DNA of 64,000 nucleotides from Amaranthus tricolor (lineage: Eukaryota > Streptophyta > Magnoliopsida > Caryophyllales > Amaranthaceae), in NCBI RefSeq assembly GCF_026212465.1, contig NC_080052.1, positions 19,691,468 through 19,755,467 of the forward strand. Direction: 5' to 3'. A model generated the notes under the pieces. The model saw only the letters and a list, made by a program, of their open reading frames with translations. It did no database searches and was not told the DNA's origin. The position numbers were made by a program, and so were the translations under genes. This document shows, piece after piece, positions 1 through 11,257 of the stretch (position 1 is the first letter of the stretch; every line of letters begins with the position of its first letter).

Positions 1-1
1 C

Positions 2-486
2 TCAATACGTGCATCTGGAGTTTCAAACCATAAATTATTGTTAAAAGTAGGTGCTCCAATAATGATGCTCAGGAATATGGATCAGTCAACAGGCTTATGC
101 AATGGTACACACATGGTTGTTGATCATCTTGGTGATCGGGTCATACAAGCAACAATTATATCTGGATCTAACATTGGCCATAAGGTATTCATTCCAAGAA
201 TTACACTAACACCTTCAGATAGCTCTCAAATACCGGTTGCTCTTAAAAGAAGGCAGTTTTTCGTGTCTTTGTGTTTGGGATGACGATCAATAAAAGTCAA
301 GGACAATCACTATCACACGTTGGTTTGTTCCTACCTAAGCCTGTTTTTAGTCATGGACAATTCTATGTTGCAATTTCTAGAGTGACTAGCAGAAAAGGTT
401 TAAAAATTCTCATATGTGATAAGGATGGTCAAATATGTGATCGCACTGAAAAGGTTATGTACAAAGAGATATTTCAAATTCTATAA
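2..486 (+). pseudogene. Helitron RepHel helicase, C-terminal end, frameshifted
   Basis: Reading frame 2 gives SGVSNHKLLLKVGAPIMMLRN followed by LCNGT, the classic end region of PIF1-type Helitron helicases. The frame then ends near 281. The adjoining frame picks up at about 271 with GMTINKSQGQSL (motif V region) and FYVAISRVTSRKGLKIL (motif VI) and stops at 484-486. A one-base loss in the T/G run near 267-273 explains the switch. The protein would act as the 5'-to-3' helicase in rolling-circle transposition. Only about 160 C-terminal residues are in the window; whether the upstream Rep part is intact cannot be seen. It is called a pseudogene because of the frameshift. Confidence 0.85.
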
Positions 487-735
487 CTGTTATTCTCTAA
501 TATAGAGATCTTTATTATTGTTTTTTATTGTTATTTTACAATTTTATATTATATATATAATTGCTTTATCTTACATATGCAATTGCATTATTTTTCAAAT
601 CTAATATTATATTATTAAATTGCTATATTATTTTTATATCAAATGTCACAATTTAAGAAAAATGACAAATTAATATGTATATTATAAACATACATTAAAT
701 TTATTATTTTAAATTTTTTATGTATTAGTTCAAAA

Positions 736-766
736 AACTTCGTGTATGCACGAGTTTTTATACTAA
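736..766 (+). terminator. Helitron 3' terminal hairpin and CTAA end
   Basis: Imperfect 8-bp stem (736-744 with 749-756, one bulge) followed by a T-rich spacer and CTAA at 763-766. Plant Helitrons use such a hairpin as transposition terminator. Confidence 0.75.
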
Positions 767-859
767 TTATAAATAATAGTTACATACTATGGTTTTCTAA
801 GAATTTAATGGAGGTAATCAACAGACTTGTTATTTGAATTTTGTGGAAACAACTAGTTT

Positions 860-1129
860 CTTGAGAGACCGTCTCTTTAAGAGATATATCTCAAGCCTAA
901 CCCATTAATGATTAATGTTTACTTACCGTATTCTCAATGCCTACTTACATTATCCTTAATGCTTACTTACCGGTTTCTTAATGCCTACTTTCAATATCTT
1001 AAATGTCTACTTACATCATTCTTAATGTCTACTTACATCATTCTTAATGCCTACTTACAATATTTTAAAAAAAATATAATGGGTCGATCCAATTAGAGAT
1101 TGTCTCTCAAAAAGACCGTCTCTCACAAG
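860..1129. mobile_element. MITE-like element with GAGACGGTCTC-type ends and an internal minisatellite
   Basis: The left end CTTGAGAGACCGTCT and the reverse complement of the right end, CTTGTGAGAGACGGTCT, match with small gaps, giving terminal inverted repeats; each is itself nearly palindromic. The interior is almost wholly the tandem repeat at 912-1065. No clean target duplication is visible. Superfamily not assigned. Confidence 0.5.
912..1065. repeat. Minisatellite, about 22-bp unit, 7 copies
   Basis: Seven degenerate units of 21-23 bp, each like TTAATGCCTACTTACATTATTC, run head to tail. Units differ mainly in the last 6 bases. Confidence 0.85.
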
Positions 1130-1185
1130 AATTTGTCTAGTGGAAATAGACTTCAATTGTTAATTTAATAATAGCTCAAACTTTA

Positions 1186-1275
1186 AAATAATAGCTATAT
1201 TTAGTAAAAATCAATGCTTTTAAATAATAGCTATATTTAGTAAAAATCAATGCTTTTAAATAATAGCTACATTTA
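1186..1275. repeat. 36-bp tandem duplication
   Basis: Two exact 36-bp units (1186-1221 and 1222-1257), beginning AAATAATAGCTATATTTAG, followed by a partial, diverged third unit. Confidence 0.85.
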
Positions 1276-1397
1276 ATGAAAACCATGCAAATCTTATTAA
1301 GTCTACTAAGCTCATCAAGAGTCACAATATAAATTTAAAAATGAAGTTTTATCATTCATATGAAAATAAAAAGAATTTTATTTATTATAGATATAGA

Positions 1398-1398
<1 letters not shown>

Positions 1399-1442
<44 letters not shown>
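1399..1442. repeat. (ATT)n microsatellite
   Basis: About 14 uninterrupted trinucleotide units in AT-rich DNA. Confidence 0.95.
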
Positions 1443-1443
<1 letters not shown>

Positions 1444-2206
1444 ACAATTAAATTTGAAAATTCAACTCTATAATGACAATAAAGCAAAGCATGAAATAAG
1501 CATTTAAACGCCAAAACACTCTTTAATAGTGTGACATGTGGACAAAGTTTTCATGAATTATAATATGTATATATATGATGATAACAAAAATCTACTAGTC
1601 TTCAACGAGGTTATAAATGGAGTAAGACTATTTAAGGCTAGTTCGTTTTTTTTTTTCAGTTTTGAACGGCAATCCAAATTTATTTCTTTTAGTAAATTTT
1701 AGACACCTTTAAATATTAATTAGAAAGTTTTAAAATTCAACCACATTGCCATAGATCGCCTTCTGCCCCTGGTTTCAATCGTGACTAACAAGTTCAGATT
1801 AAGAGGTTGAAATTTCAGTAAGCTTCTAGAAGATCAGAGAACATCAATATATATGGTATACAAAAATTGAGCTTGTAGCAAAGGGCATGCTCCATATCCT
1901 AATTTTATGAACTGCCTATTACGGATTAACTGGAGTCACCATTCTTGATAGAGTCAAAGATTTAATGAAGTATTTCTTTGATTTTTGATTATGATGAATT
2001 ATTTTATTAAATCACGAACACTCCTTATTTATGTAAACATTGGAAATCGTGTTTTCTATCAAGGATTAATCTTTACAACCTCTTTATTTTTACGGGAAAA
2101 GTTGTATATATACAATCACTTCAAGCTCAACTTAAGTGGAAGCCACTCAGTGACATTAGAGTAATAAAATGTGTAGTTACATATTAATCGGTAAATATCA
2201 TCAATA
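1443..2206. other. Intergenic stretch downstream of the nuclease gene
   Basis: AT-rich DNA with no reading frame, inverted repeat or splice pattern that I can support. The part nearest 2206 should hold the 3' untranslated region and polyadenylation site of the minus-strand nuclease gene. Confidence 0.5.
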
Positions 2207-5200
2207 TTATTGCATATAAACAGCTGATTTTAAGTAGGAGAAGATTTTTTGGTGTGTTGAAATGGGTTGTTTCCAAATCAAATTAGCAAACTCAGGATGA
2301 TCTACAAATGGATTTCTATTGTGCTGGTAAAGCCTACATACTCTTTCATTTCTCAACTTTTCCTCATGAGATGGAGGGTCTAACTCATTCCATTTCAGCA
2401 ATATTGAGAGTAATCCCATTTCCCTTTTCACTGCAAAAATTGAACAACACAACATCATAAATAAACTACCTCAACTAACAAGTCTCTAAAACATAGATGA
2501 AGATTAATTTGGATTGTAACTTCTAAATAAATGCATCAAATGAATATTACAAGTGAGAAAAAGAGCTCGAGTTATAGTTGAACTCGGAAAAGTTCCTTGT
2601 TCAACTTCCTACGCGATAATGCTACCAATCATAGGGTAAAAACGTGGAAACGGTCGCGATCGCGTTAACGAAATGTTGATGCGGTAACAGGAATTATGCG
2701 GTTATTGTAACACCTATATATTGGTCGAAACCATAAGATATCCCTTGATACTGCCCAAAATGCTTTATTTTACACCTTTACAACGCGGAAAATATTGGTT
2801 CGTTTATTTTGAAAACCTTAACAGCGCAGCTGATGCGATGCCATACAGCCTTGTTTTTACACTATGCTACCAATTAGGTTTCCATAAGGTGAGTCTAACA
2901 ATGGAAAAGGCAAAAAGAATAAAACACACAAGAAAACAAAACACAACTACTTAATTAGTTAACAAGTATGCAGCCATACCTTGCTCACATGCAAACCCTC
3001 CAAAGTTGTATTCAGAGCTAGAAAAGCTTTAGGAAAATCTGTTACCCTTTCTTAGACAAGCCCATTCTTGTAGGACATAGTCTTTCTATCAACAAGTATA
3101 GAGAAATTTAATAAACAATTGACGTACCCATGCTTGGAGAATCTGATAAGCGAAGAGTAGGACCTTTAGCCGGTTGGTGAAACCCATAACGAACCGCCAT
3201 GTACATCACTGCTCTTGCAACATCTCCTCTAACCTGAAGGAGCAGCATTATATGTTCAATTACATGACCTTGAGAATAGAAAAATGTATTCTATAAACCA
3301 ACACTTTTTTCGAACGATTGCCTCTTTTTAATGTCGATTGGGACTATAGCTGAAAACAAAGCAGAGCCTGCAAAAACCGAAGGGAACTCAAGCAAATACC
3401 CGTTTAGGTGGAGCCCATATTTTCATATCTGTTTCGGTATCAGAAGCAGCTTCCTTGTTTGCAGGCTTCACGCAATGTGTAGATTCGACTTGGCACTCTC
3501 CAAAATACTTGTTACCTCTGGACGAATTCACTGCCGAGAACACATTAAGATCTCAGTGAAATATAAGCCTCATTGAACTAAAGATTTTTGTCTCACTAGC
3601 ATTAAAGTAAGATCAGAAATTATTACCGTTCACATCTGCTGGGCGAATGTTATGCAAATCAGATAAGGATGGACCACGCGTTAGCCCATATGATCGCGGC
3701 CAGAGATGTTCTCCTAGAAAGGGATAGAACAGTTGAATGCATACGCAATTAGATTATCATTGATAAAATTAAAATTTTGGCAGTTTAAGGCTTGAGTAAA
3801 CCAGAAGGAATAAGCTCACAGGGGATAAATGCGCACCTAAAATATTATATTAACAACTTTTTAGCTTCATAGTATGAAGAATGGAAAAAAATGTACATAA
3901 CTACTATGTGAAGGTAATGTTCATTAAAACGAAAGAAAGAGTGAAATACTACTAAACCTCATTTCATAATTAAGAAAATTCATTCTGATGTTTTTACGAG
4001 GATTCATGCATCTCTTCAGAAATGTGGTTAGAAGGACACAAATTGATCGGCATAAACTATAATAGGAAGTTAGTATTATGTTTGTGCCATTTCTGGCAAC
4101 TTCAACTGACTTACCAGTTCCCTAAGTTGTGTTTGGGAAGAAGTAATTAATTTCAATTATACGATTATAAAAGAAGAATTTGAAAATGACAAGTTTGGGT
4201 AGTCATTCATAAATTCTCAACTTTAACTACCTCTAACGGCCCGTTTGGTAGGTAGTAATAGGTGGTAATGGGAATGAAAAAATTGTGTAATTTTGGTTGA
4301 AAATCTCTTGACTACCTTGATGGCTATGCTTATCCAACTTCATTCATCTCATTTTCTTCATAAAATTCATTCCAATGCATTACCATTGGGAGAGGTGGTA
4401 TTAGGTGGTAATGGAAATTTGTAAACAAAAAAAACTTTTTTGTGATCAAAGTTTCATTACCATGGGAATAATATGGAACTTTTGATGAAATTTTACACTA
4501 TAAATCATTCTCTTTACCACCATTTAGTACCACTAACCAAACGGGCCGTAAAAGTCATGGTGGAATTGGTTCAAATTCAAATCCAAATTTGTTTGATTAC
4601 CAAACACTAAATTTGAGCCAATTTTAGATTTACAAATGTAAATATAGTTCCCAAACACAACACTAGAATTTGACTGTATACAGTATACCAAAGACCACAT
4701 ATCTTTAGTCGATCATATGTCAATGACCGCTTAGCTCTTCCATTTATTAAATGAATTCCTATGTTAGGGATAAAGTATTTAGCGTAGTTAAAAGGGAAAA
4801 CAAGCCATTTCTAAAATATTAGTCATACCTTAAGTCTATCACAACCTGATCATAGAAAAAAAGTAAATATCAATATGAATTGAAAAGTATAAGACCTTCA
4901 AAAGTGTGAAATTTCTTATATCTAAATGAATCAAAGGCTTTAGAGATTAGATATTAGGTGTCTTCAATTCAACAACATTCCATTAGCTCAATGCCATTAA
5001 GTGGCTTCCAACGGGTGGGGTTTAGGGGATCGGATGTACGCAACTTAACCTTGTTAAACTTTTGTTGGTGATAACAAAGAGGTTGTTAACTATTTGACAA
5101 ACATCATATCCATTATAATCCGAAATCAAATAACTTCAAAATCTTTGTCCCCATCAAAATAAGGGATGCAATCAGGTATCTTGAGTACAAATACAGAAAT

Positions 5201-8200
5201 TAAAAGCTCTCGCATGGTTTTTATACTATGTTACTTGGACTCAGGTACTGATGTTGGATACTATTACATGTCCAAGTGTCGGATACGTCTAAATATTCAA
5301 TTTTACGCCTAAAATGAAGTGTCTAAGTGCCATACCAATGTCCAAGCATAAGGATCAGACATGAATACGTAAAGCAAAATGAAGAGTTTCAATAACATAT
5401 TCGAGTAACATAGGTATTATGTTACTGAAACTTGGGAAGTGTGAGCAACTCGGGTACCTATCCAAATTCTAACTTGGCTATATTATGAAGAGTTGAACCG
5501 TCCACCCATGTGGGAGTGTAGAGTTGACATTGGTGAGTGACGCAGAATAAACTAATAGAACCATAGTAACATAGGTATTATACAAATCAGATCATAACAT
5601 AGTGATAGGTTTGTTCAAATTTTTATAATAGAATGTAATACAGCAACCAAGAAGTGGTAGGTAGAATAACCTTGACCTTAACAGGGATGACAGTTTTGTT
5701 TGCTCAAATCATGGTTCTGAAGCAAGCCATACATGTAAATGAGCGCGCATTCGCACATATGGTAGCATTCAAACAAGTTGGTCAGCAAAGTATGTACGTG
5801 GAAGCATATAGCAACATAAGGCGAAACTAACGGCCAAAAAATGCTTGTATTAAAATTCAGGATCAATTACCAACTACAGCCTTGAAGTTTAGTCATTTTA
5901 GCAACATCGATACAGCCACTTCACCTGATGATCTGCTAAATCACTGTTGACCATGCTAAATGACCTTTGACTTTCAATTAAATTCATTAATCTAACCTAA
6001 TTACCCAATTACCCCCAATTAAACCCTTTTTCCCCAACCTCTCTCTACACCTCCCTAATCACCTCCACCACCACCACTACCACCATTCCCTTGAGTACTC
6101 ATTTATCTTGCCAATCTGCTGGTATGATGTTTCTCTAAAATCTTTTAAAGAAGGAGCTACGGCCAACAAGTTCGTAGACGCCTTCATAAATAGCAGCAAA
6201 TGCTATCACAACCCTTGATTCTATGAATATCACCTCTTTCAAAGCTTTATCTTCATCCAAAAGATCTGTGGCGTCACTCATGTCAACAGATTTCTTCAAA
6301 GAAATTTGTGTATTAGACCTCGGATTTCTGATCTTTACCTTTTTTGAAGCAGGCCCAGAATTAAAATTCTCAAAGTTTAAAATACAAATTGTGGAGGTTT
6401 AATGGCCTAAATCTCGATTGGGTTTTGCATTCCGAAATTACTTCTAGTTCAACAATGAACTTGATTTACCCCATCAATCCTCAATCTAATCCAGTTATCC
6501 ATTTCTCAAATTTCAAACGCTCAAACTTACAGTCAACTTTGCAGTAGTTCCTTCCATTCTCAGCTTAAATCTTCAGCAAGTCATTCATGGGGGGTGGGTT
6601 TGTCAGTGTCACGCTCCTCTAAAAACAATCTATGGCTGAAATTTACACATAATCTATGACTTTAATGGGAGTTTTAATGGTTACATTAATTGGGGGTTCT
6701 AATGGTAGTGGTGGTGATGGTGGTGGTGGTGGTGGTGGTGGTAGGGTGGGAAAATGGTGGTGATTAGGGAGGGGTAGAGAGAGGTTGGGGAAGAAGGGTT
6801 TAAACTTGGGATAATTAGGTTAGATTAATGAATTTAATTGAAAGTCAAAGGCCATTTAGCATGGTCAACGGTAATTTAGCAGGTCATCAGGTGAAGTGGT
6901 TGTATCGATGTCGTGTTTAGTAATTTGAAGGCTGTTGTTTGTAAAAAAAAAAAAACAATTCATATGAATCAATCATCAATCACAGTGAGCTTCAAAAGTA
7001 GAGAAATCACTCACGATTCCAGCCTTCAGGTTTTCCAGCTAAACGCTTGGGAACAACTTTTGCCGAGTAGATCTCAACTCTGTATAAAATAATTTGGAAA
7101 TATCTTTACTGACACTAATACAATCAATTTATCAGACAATGTTCAGAAAAATACTTGTATGTGGACATACATTTCAGATGAAGATTCTGGTTCATCAAAA
7201 TCAGCAGCGTCAAGAATCTTAAGAGCATCCCAAACCTCTTTGTATGATAACGAATGATGCCCAGCAATGATGGAGTTCAGTTTTCTACTTAATGCCTTGC
7301 CTTTTAGTTGGCCGACACTAGCATAATAACTTTGAACATCTTCGCAAGAGTGCCTAACGAGCAACGAGGAATGGTCTTGTGCATACACATATGGGGTAAG
7401 GGAAAACAAGTATATGAAGATGATCCAGGAAGCCAACCTTAGCCAATTGTCTTTCAATGATACCCATTTCTGAAACGCCCTGCATCAAAAAAGAGAATTG
7501 TTTTCTATTCAACATCATAATATTCTCTCCTACAGAAATTATTGCATATAATGTCATGAATCCAATCTCATATACATCTCAATAAAGCACAATTCGATTC
7601 CGGAATATCTTTTTAAGGTCTCATAACTTAATATATTATGATTCCACCTGCACAAGCCTCCTTTTAATAGGAGTAGATTTGAGCAAAGTTCAAAGCTTGA
7701 TAAATTAAGCCTCAAATACAATTTCTCTTAGTCAATAATCAGTTGTCTTCACCAAGTCTCTTAAATTTGTCACTACCCACCACAAATAGTTTTCACATTA
7801 CTAATTGTGACCACAGTCATGGTTGCGGGGTGTTCTGGTCACGTTGTGTGACATCGTACTCGTTGGTGCTTTTGCACGTTATGATATCAATCACTCGTCC
7901 TAATTCCTTCATGATTAGGATGATTTGATATAATTTATTCTCATTGATATTTCTGATTTAAGTAAGCTTTATTGGGGTTATATAGGTTGAACTTTAAAGG
8001 ATTTATTGATTATGACCTTAAACCTCCATCTTTATGGTGTACATTAATGCAGAAAAGCGTTGTTAGAAGTGGCTTATATAAAGGCGATTCAATATCTGAT
8101 TTTTCCTATCCTTTTATGGTCATAAACATCTTAAGCATTCTTGTTTTTCCTATTTCATTCAATCTAAGAGCGGTGAATTATTCACATCGTAATACTGAGT

Positions 8201-9360
8201 ACATATTACTTGTTTGGGCGAGGGTGTTAACCTTGAGTAAGATTCTAGTTGTACAAATTATCTTAGATACTCCGAAAATCTTTCTTAAAGCTAACAATTT
8301 TCATTTGTGGCACTAATCCATAAACAAAATACATACTCCCTCCGTTCTTTTTCGTTCTTCTTGTTTACTTTTTGCACAGTTTCCAAAGCATATTTTGAAC
8401 TTCAATATCTCTACATACACATCACAAAAAATTTTAAAAAATATATAATAAGAAAGTATACATTAAGACGAATCTAACAAGATCTTACAAGGATATATTT
8501 TATCTCCTATGTATGTCTCAGAAACGTTAATCAAAGTTCCATCTCCTTAAAAGTAGAGTATTCTAAACGGAAAGAACATTAGACAATGGGTGAAGTATTT
8601 AATTTATAGAAATTCCTACAAAAAATTTCCATACAAACTCATTGATTTCCCAACAATTTGTATTTTCATTTCAACACTATAAGATATTACCAGCACTAAA
8701 ATGATTTTCATACTATTCTCAAAGCTCAATATACATTAAAATTGATTAATTCCTTGACTTATAATGGAATTGCTTTACTCTTTAGTGCCCATTAGACGGC
8801 TGAATGAATTGATACTTTATCAAAGCTTTTTAGGGCAGAATAAATCTCAAAAAATAGCATTTTCTTTATAATCAACTACAAAGACAAAATCCCAGAAATC
8901 CAGAATTTTGATGACCCACCATTTACACAACCCTTTGTTTCCTTCCTTCCTTTTGATGACATAAATTAAACACATTTGTAGGCTTCCATTAAAGATAAAA
9001 TGGCGTTCAATTCTTTAATCATTAAACATTTAATAGTGGACGATTGGGGATAAATTAGATCATTTGAATTAAAAATTGAACAAGCAGGCAAAATCTTAAT
9101 CATTGACAGTAAAAGGGGACAAGAAAAGATATCATAGATTAGATTAAATGGGAAGATTAAAATTAAAAAACTAACCTGGGAATGGAAGTAGATATGGTGG
9201 AAAAACATCTGGAATCTCTGGAATAATATCTAGAATGGAGGGGATAATGATGTGAAAATGGGCAACTGGATTTGGTGTTGTTATTATTGATAAGTTGCTG
9301 AAAATGGGCAGCTTTGCTTTTGGGAAATCTTGGATTGGTAGTTAGTGGGTTAATCAGCAT
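2207..9360 (-). CDS. Endonuclease I-like (His-Me finger) nuclease, seven exons
   Basis: Exons (minus strand, in order): 9360-9176, 7479-7171, 7079-7015, 3713-3627, 3530-3400, 3233-3128, 2430-2207. All junctions are GT-AG, phases agree throughout, and the sum is 1107 bp, or 368 residues plus TAA. The protein matches bacterial endonuclease I/Bsn-type non-specific nucleases: SYKEVWDALK near 148, REHLWPRSYG at 187-196 (REH holds the His-Me finger Glu and His), DLHNIRPADVNVNSSRGN at 205-222 (conserved Asn), and a family-typical tail around RNPFVDHPEF. A hydrophobic stretch at 74-95 ending in YAQ looks like a signal peptide or anchor, preceded by a 62-residue basic, Ser/Arg-rich first exon. No in-frame ATG lies between that exon and the hydrophobic stretch, so I chose the ATG at 9360. 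By family it should cut DNA and/or RNA with a metal ion; the plant role is unknown to me. Intron 3 is 3.3 kb and filled with transposons. The core exons are secure; exon 1 is inferred from its good CAG|GTTAGT donor and matching phase. Confidence 0.82.
2636..2866. repeat. Dispersed repeat copy A (inside nuclease intron 6)
   Basis: About 230 bp beginning around AAAAACGTGG and ending TTGTTTTTACACTATG. It aligns along its length, in the same orientation, with 56824-57053 in the big intron of APC13. Shared blocks include GGTAACGGGAGTTATG-like and CCATAAGATATC-like segments. The unit is rich in CG and GTTAACG words, unlike its AT-rich surroundings. The element class is not recognised. Confidence 0.8.
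4126..4661. mobile_element. MITE with 13-bp ends, split by a second MITE
   Basis: The ends GTTGTGTTTGGGA (4126-4138) and TCCCAAACACAAC (4649-4661) are perfect inverted repeats. The interior is interrupted by the Harbinger-like element at 4237-4548; without it the host element is about 220 bp. Related GTGTTTGGGAACAA sequence appears in the APC13 intron near 55480. Confidence 0.65.
4237..4548. mobile_element. PIF/Harbinger-like MITE with TAA target duplication
   Basis: The 312-bp element starts CGGCCCGTTTGG and ends CCAAACGGGCCG, with further subterminal pairing (GGTGGTAATGG / CCATTACCACC-like blocks). It is flanked by TAA at 4234-4236 and 4549-4551, the TWA duplication typical of PIF/Harbinger. 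It lies in nuclease intron 3. Confidence 0.8.
5226..5413. mobile_element. Small fold-back MITE in nuclease intron 3
   Basis: The left end CTATGTTACTTGG and right end CGAGTAACATAG form inverted repeats around about 165 bp holding GTGTCGGATACG-like words. Target duplication not clear. Confidence 0.45.
5869..6942. mobile_element. Long-terminal-inverted-repeat element (MULE-like, possibly Pack-type)
   Basis: Arms of about 225-240 bp (5869-6095 and 6700-6942) pair almost throughout, with ACCAACTACAGCC at one end and GGCTGTTGTTTGT at the other. The inner parts of the arms are (CCA)n/(TGG)n-rich. The 600 bp between arms is different in character and contains a minus-strand open frame (6135-6374). 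Long inverted repeats without a transposase fit a non-autonomous MULE or fold-back element. A poly-A run abuts the right end and I cannot fix a target duplication. Confidence 0.65.
6135..6374 (-). other. Open frame between the arms, possible captured gene fragment
   Basis: On the minus strand a 79-codon frame runs from 6374 to TAG at 6135. It contains GPASKKVKIRNPRSN near its start, an acidic DMSDATDLLDEDKAL block and EVIFIESRVVIAFAAIYEG. The composition looks like real protein (charged, low bias) rather than random AT-rich DNA, but I do not recognise a family. Its place between long inverted repeats suggests an exon picked up by the element. There is no start codon upstream; the first ATG gives only about 48 residues. 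Function is not inferred. Confidence 0.4.
8336..8595. mobile_element. Stowaway-like MITE remnant (nuclease intron 1)
   Basis: Begins CTCCCTCCGTTCTTTTTC, the usual end of this MITE group, and decays at the other end (ACGGAAAGAACATTAG, then GGGTGAAGTA). About 260 bp, with an internal TTAAGACGAATCTAACAAG block shared with the elements at 9421 and 11000. Confidence 0.6.
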
Positions 9361-9420
9361 TCTTCAAATCTCTGTTTGGCTGTTGGAACTTGGAATTCTT
9401 GCCAAAAGGTTACTTACTGC

Positions 9421-9630
9421 TCCCCTCCGTATTCTAATATTCTTCTATTTGAAATATTTCACTTTAAGGAGAGAAAATTAATTAATTTCGTTAGATTCGT
9501 CTTAATGTATATTTTTTTTATTATGTATTTTTTTAATTTTTTATTATATATATTAGAGATATTGAGATTTAAAATTTACATTGAAATCTATACAAAAAAT
9601 AAATAGAAAGAAAAAAAAGAAACAGAAGAA
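9421..9630. mobile_element. Stowaway-like MITE upstream of the nuclease gene
   Basis: Starts CCCCTCCGTATTCTAATATT and ends GAAACAGAAGAAGTA. The centre shares the GTTAGATTCGTCTTAAT block and AGATATTGAGATTTAAAA block with 11000-11257. It lies about 60 bp upstream of the nuclease ATG, so it may be part of that promoter. Confidence 0.65.
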
Positions 9631-9692
9631 GTATAATTACTACCATCATGTAGATAATGGTCCTCTTACTTGGCTAGTCAAGTAGTTCAAAT

Positions 9693-9950
9693 ATTCCCTC
9701 CGATTCACTACTACTGTTCTATTTACTTTATGCACCCTATCCAATACACTTATTTGATCTTTAATATCTCTAATTGTGTATAATTAAAAATTATGAAAAG
9801 TTGATATAAATAATTTTTGTATTGAGACAAATCAAACAAGATCCCACTTGACTATATTTTAACTTATAGATTAATAATAAAATACAAATTAAGAGTAAGA
9901 GATGAATAATGTCCAAAAAGCAAATGAGACATTAGTAATGAATTGGAGGT
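9693..9950. mobile_element. Stowaway-like MITE, family B copy 1
   Basis: TCCCTCCGATTCACTACTA at the left pairs with TTAGTAATGAATTGGAGG at the right. It matches 15043-15298 along its whole length, including TCAAACAAGATCCCACTTGA. Confidence 0.7.
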
Positions 9951-10999
9951 TCATCATACTGGTTGATGTAATGTAAAATTTAATGAAAAATTATCTATAA
10001 ATAATCTCAATTTTAGAGGGTTTCTTAGAACAAAATCGTGTAATCAGATGATCAGTTATAGTAGACAATGTAAAAAAAATAAATTGAAATTAATGTAATA
10101 TTAGATAAAATTTTGAAAATTTACATGAAAACTTCTGAATAATAAAATAAATCAGAATTTTTTTTAATATTCTTTTACATTTTCCCGATATTTTATTTTA
10201 ATTTATCTATAAAAAAAATTGTTATAGCAAGTCATCTAATTACCGAGTTTACTCTAGGCAAATACACCCTACAGGTTGGGTTATTCATAGTTAATCAATG
10301 AATAAGATTATTATAGGAAAATTATAAAAAGGTTGGATTGTTATAGATAATTTTTCCAAATTTAAGTTAAAATGATGTTTTGAATGTTAACTTTTAAGTA
10401 ATTGAATTGAGATGGTAGAAGTTAATTGAATGTGAAAATTTATTTAGATTTAAAGTTGGTAAAAACTAAATTCAATATGAAGTCAATATAATGGAACCTA
10501 TTAAGTTTGTGTTCTTCACTTCCAATAAAGTTTTCATTTTTCAAACCATAGTTTCAAGTTTGGATGTTCCTTAAATTTTGGTAAAACCTATTCAGTTTAG
10601 ATTCTTCACTTCGAATAAAATTTGCATTTATCAATCTATAGTATTAAGTATGAATATCTCTTGAAATTTGGTCTCCTATCATTAACATCTATACTAATAT
10701 ACTAAAATAAAAATCAAAACAAATATCTTATTGGCATGTGTCAAATTATGGTTTCATTTTTTCCGCCTAAATAATCTTGCTGTATAAGTCGATAATTCTG
10801 TCAATAGAATAAACTCCACATATAAACATATACCATACAATAAAATTAATCAATTAAATAACTTAAAAGAAATAAAATATTATAAAAATAACACTCATAA
10901 GAATATAAAAGGAAACATATCAACTAATAAAGTAAGGAAATTATGAAATAATTATACCTGCTCTTTGGATATTTTTTGTATGTTAGAATTATGATATAT

Positions 11000-11257
11000 A
11001 CCTTCCGTTCTCTAATGTTCTTCCCATTTGGAATATTCTACTTTAGAAGAGAGAAATTTAATTAATGTTTTTGACACATATTTAGAAGATAAAATATATT
11101 CATGTGAGATCTTGTTAGATTCGTCTTAATTTGTACTTTTTTATTATGTATTTTTTATAATTTTTTATTATATATATTTAGAGATATTGAGATTTAAAAT
11201 TTACATTGAAAACTGTATAAAAAGTAAATGAGAAGAACAAAAAGAAACAGAGGGAGT
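11000..11257. mobile_element. Stowaway-like MITE, family A
   Basis: Starts ACCTTCCGTTCTCTAATG and ends GAAACAGAGGGAG, flanked by TA on both sides, as expected for Stowaway/Tc1-mariner MITEs. Same family as 9421-9630. Confidence 0.75.

Larger units (their letters stand above)
1..766 (+). mobile_element. 3' end of a Helitron transposon (5' part outside window)
   Basis: The window opens inside a PIF1-like helicase frame typical of the RepHel protein of plant Helitrons. About 250 bp after its stop comes a short hairpin and a CTAA end. The hairpin has arms AACT-CGTG (736-744, one bulged T) and CACGAGTT (749-756), loop TATG. It lies 10 nt before CTAA at 763-766, followed by T, as expected for Helitrons that end in CTRR and insert between A and T. 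No terminal repeats or target duplication are expected. The AT-rich stretch 487-735 is the untranslated tail. Confidence 0.8.

Noticed and set aside
912..1065. CRISPR-like regular repeat array
   Set aside because: Unit of 22 bp with no unique spacers and in a plant genome; it is a minisatellite.
8966..9208. Minus-strand frame of 80 codons starting MFFHHIYFHSQ
   Set aside because: It crosses the exon 1 donor of the nuclease gene; most of it is intron. The overlapping frame starting at 9360 fits the splice phase instead.
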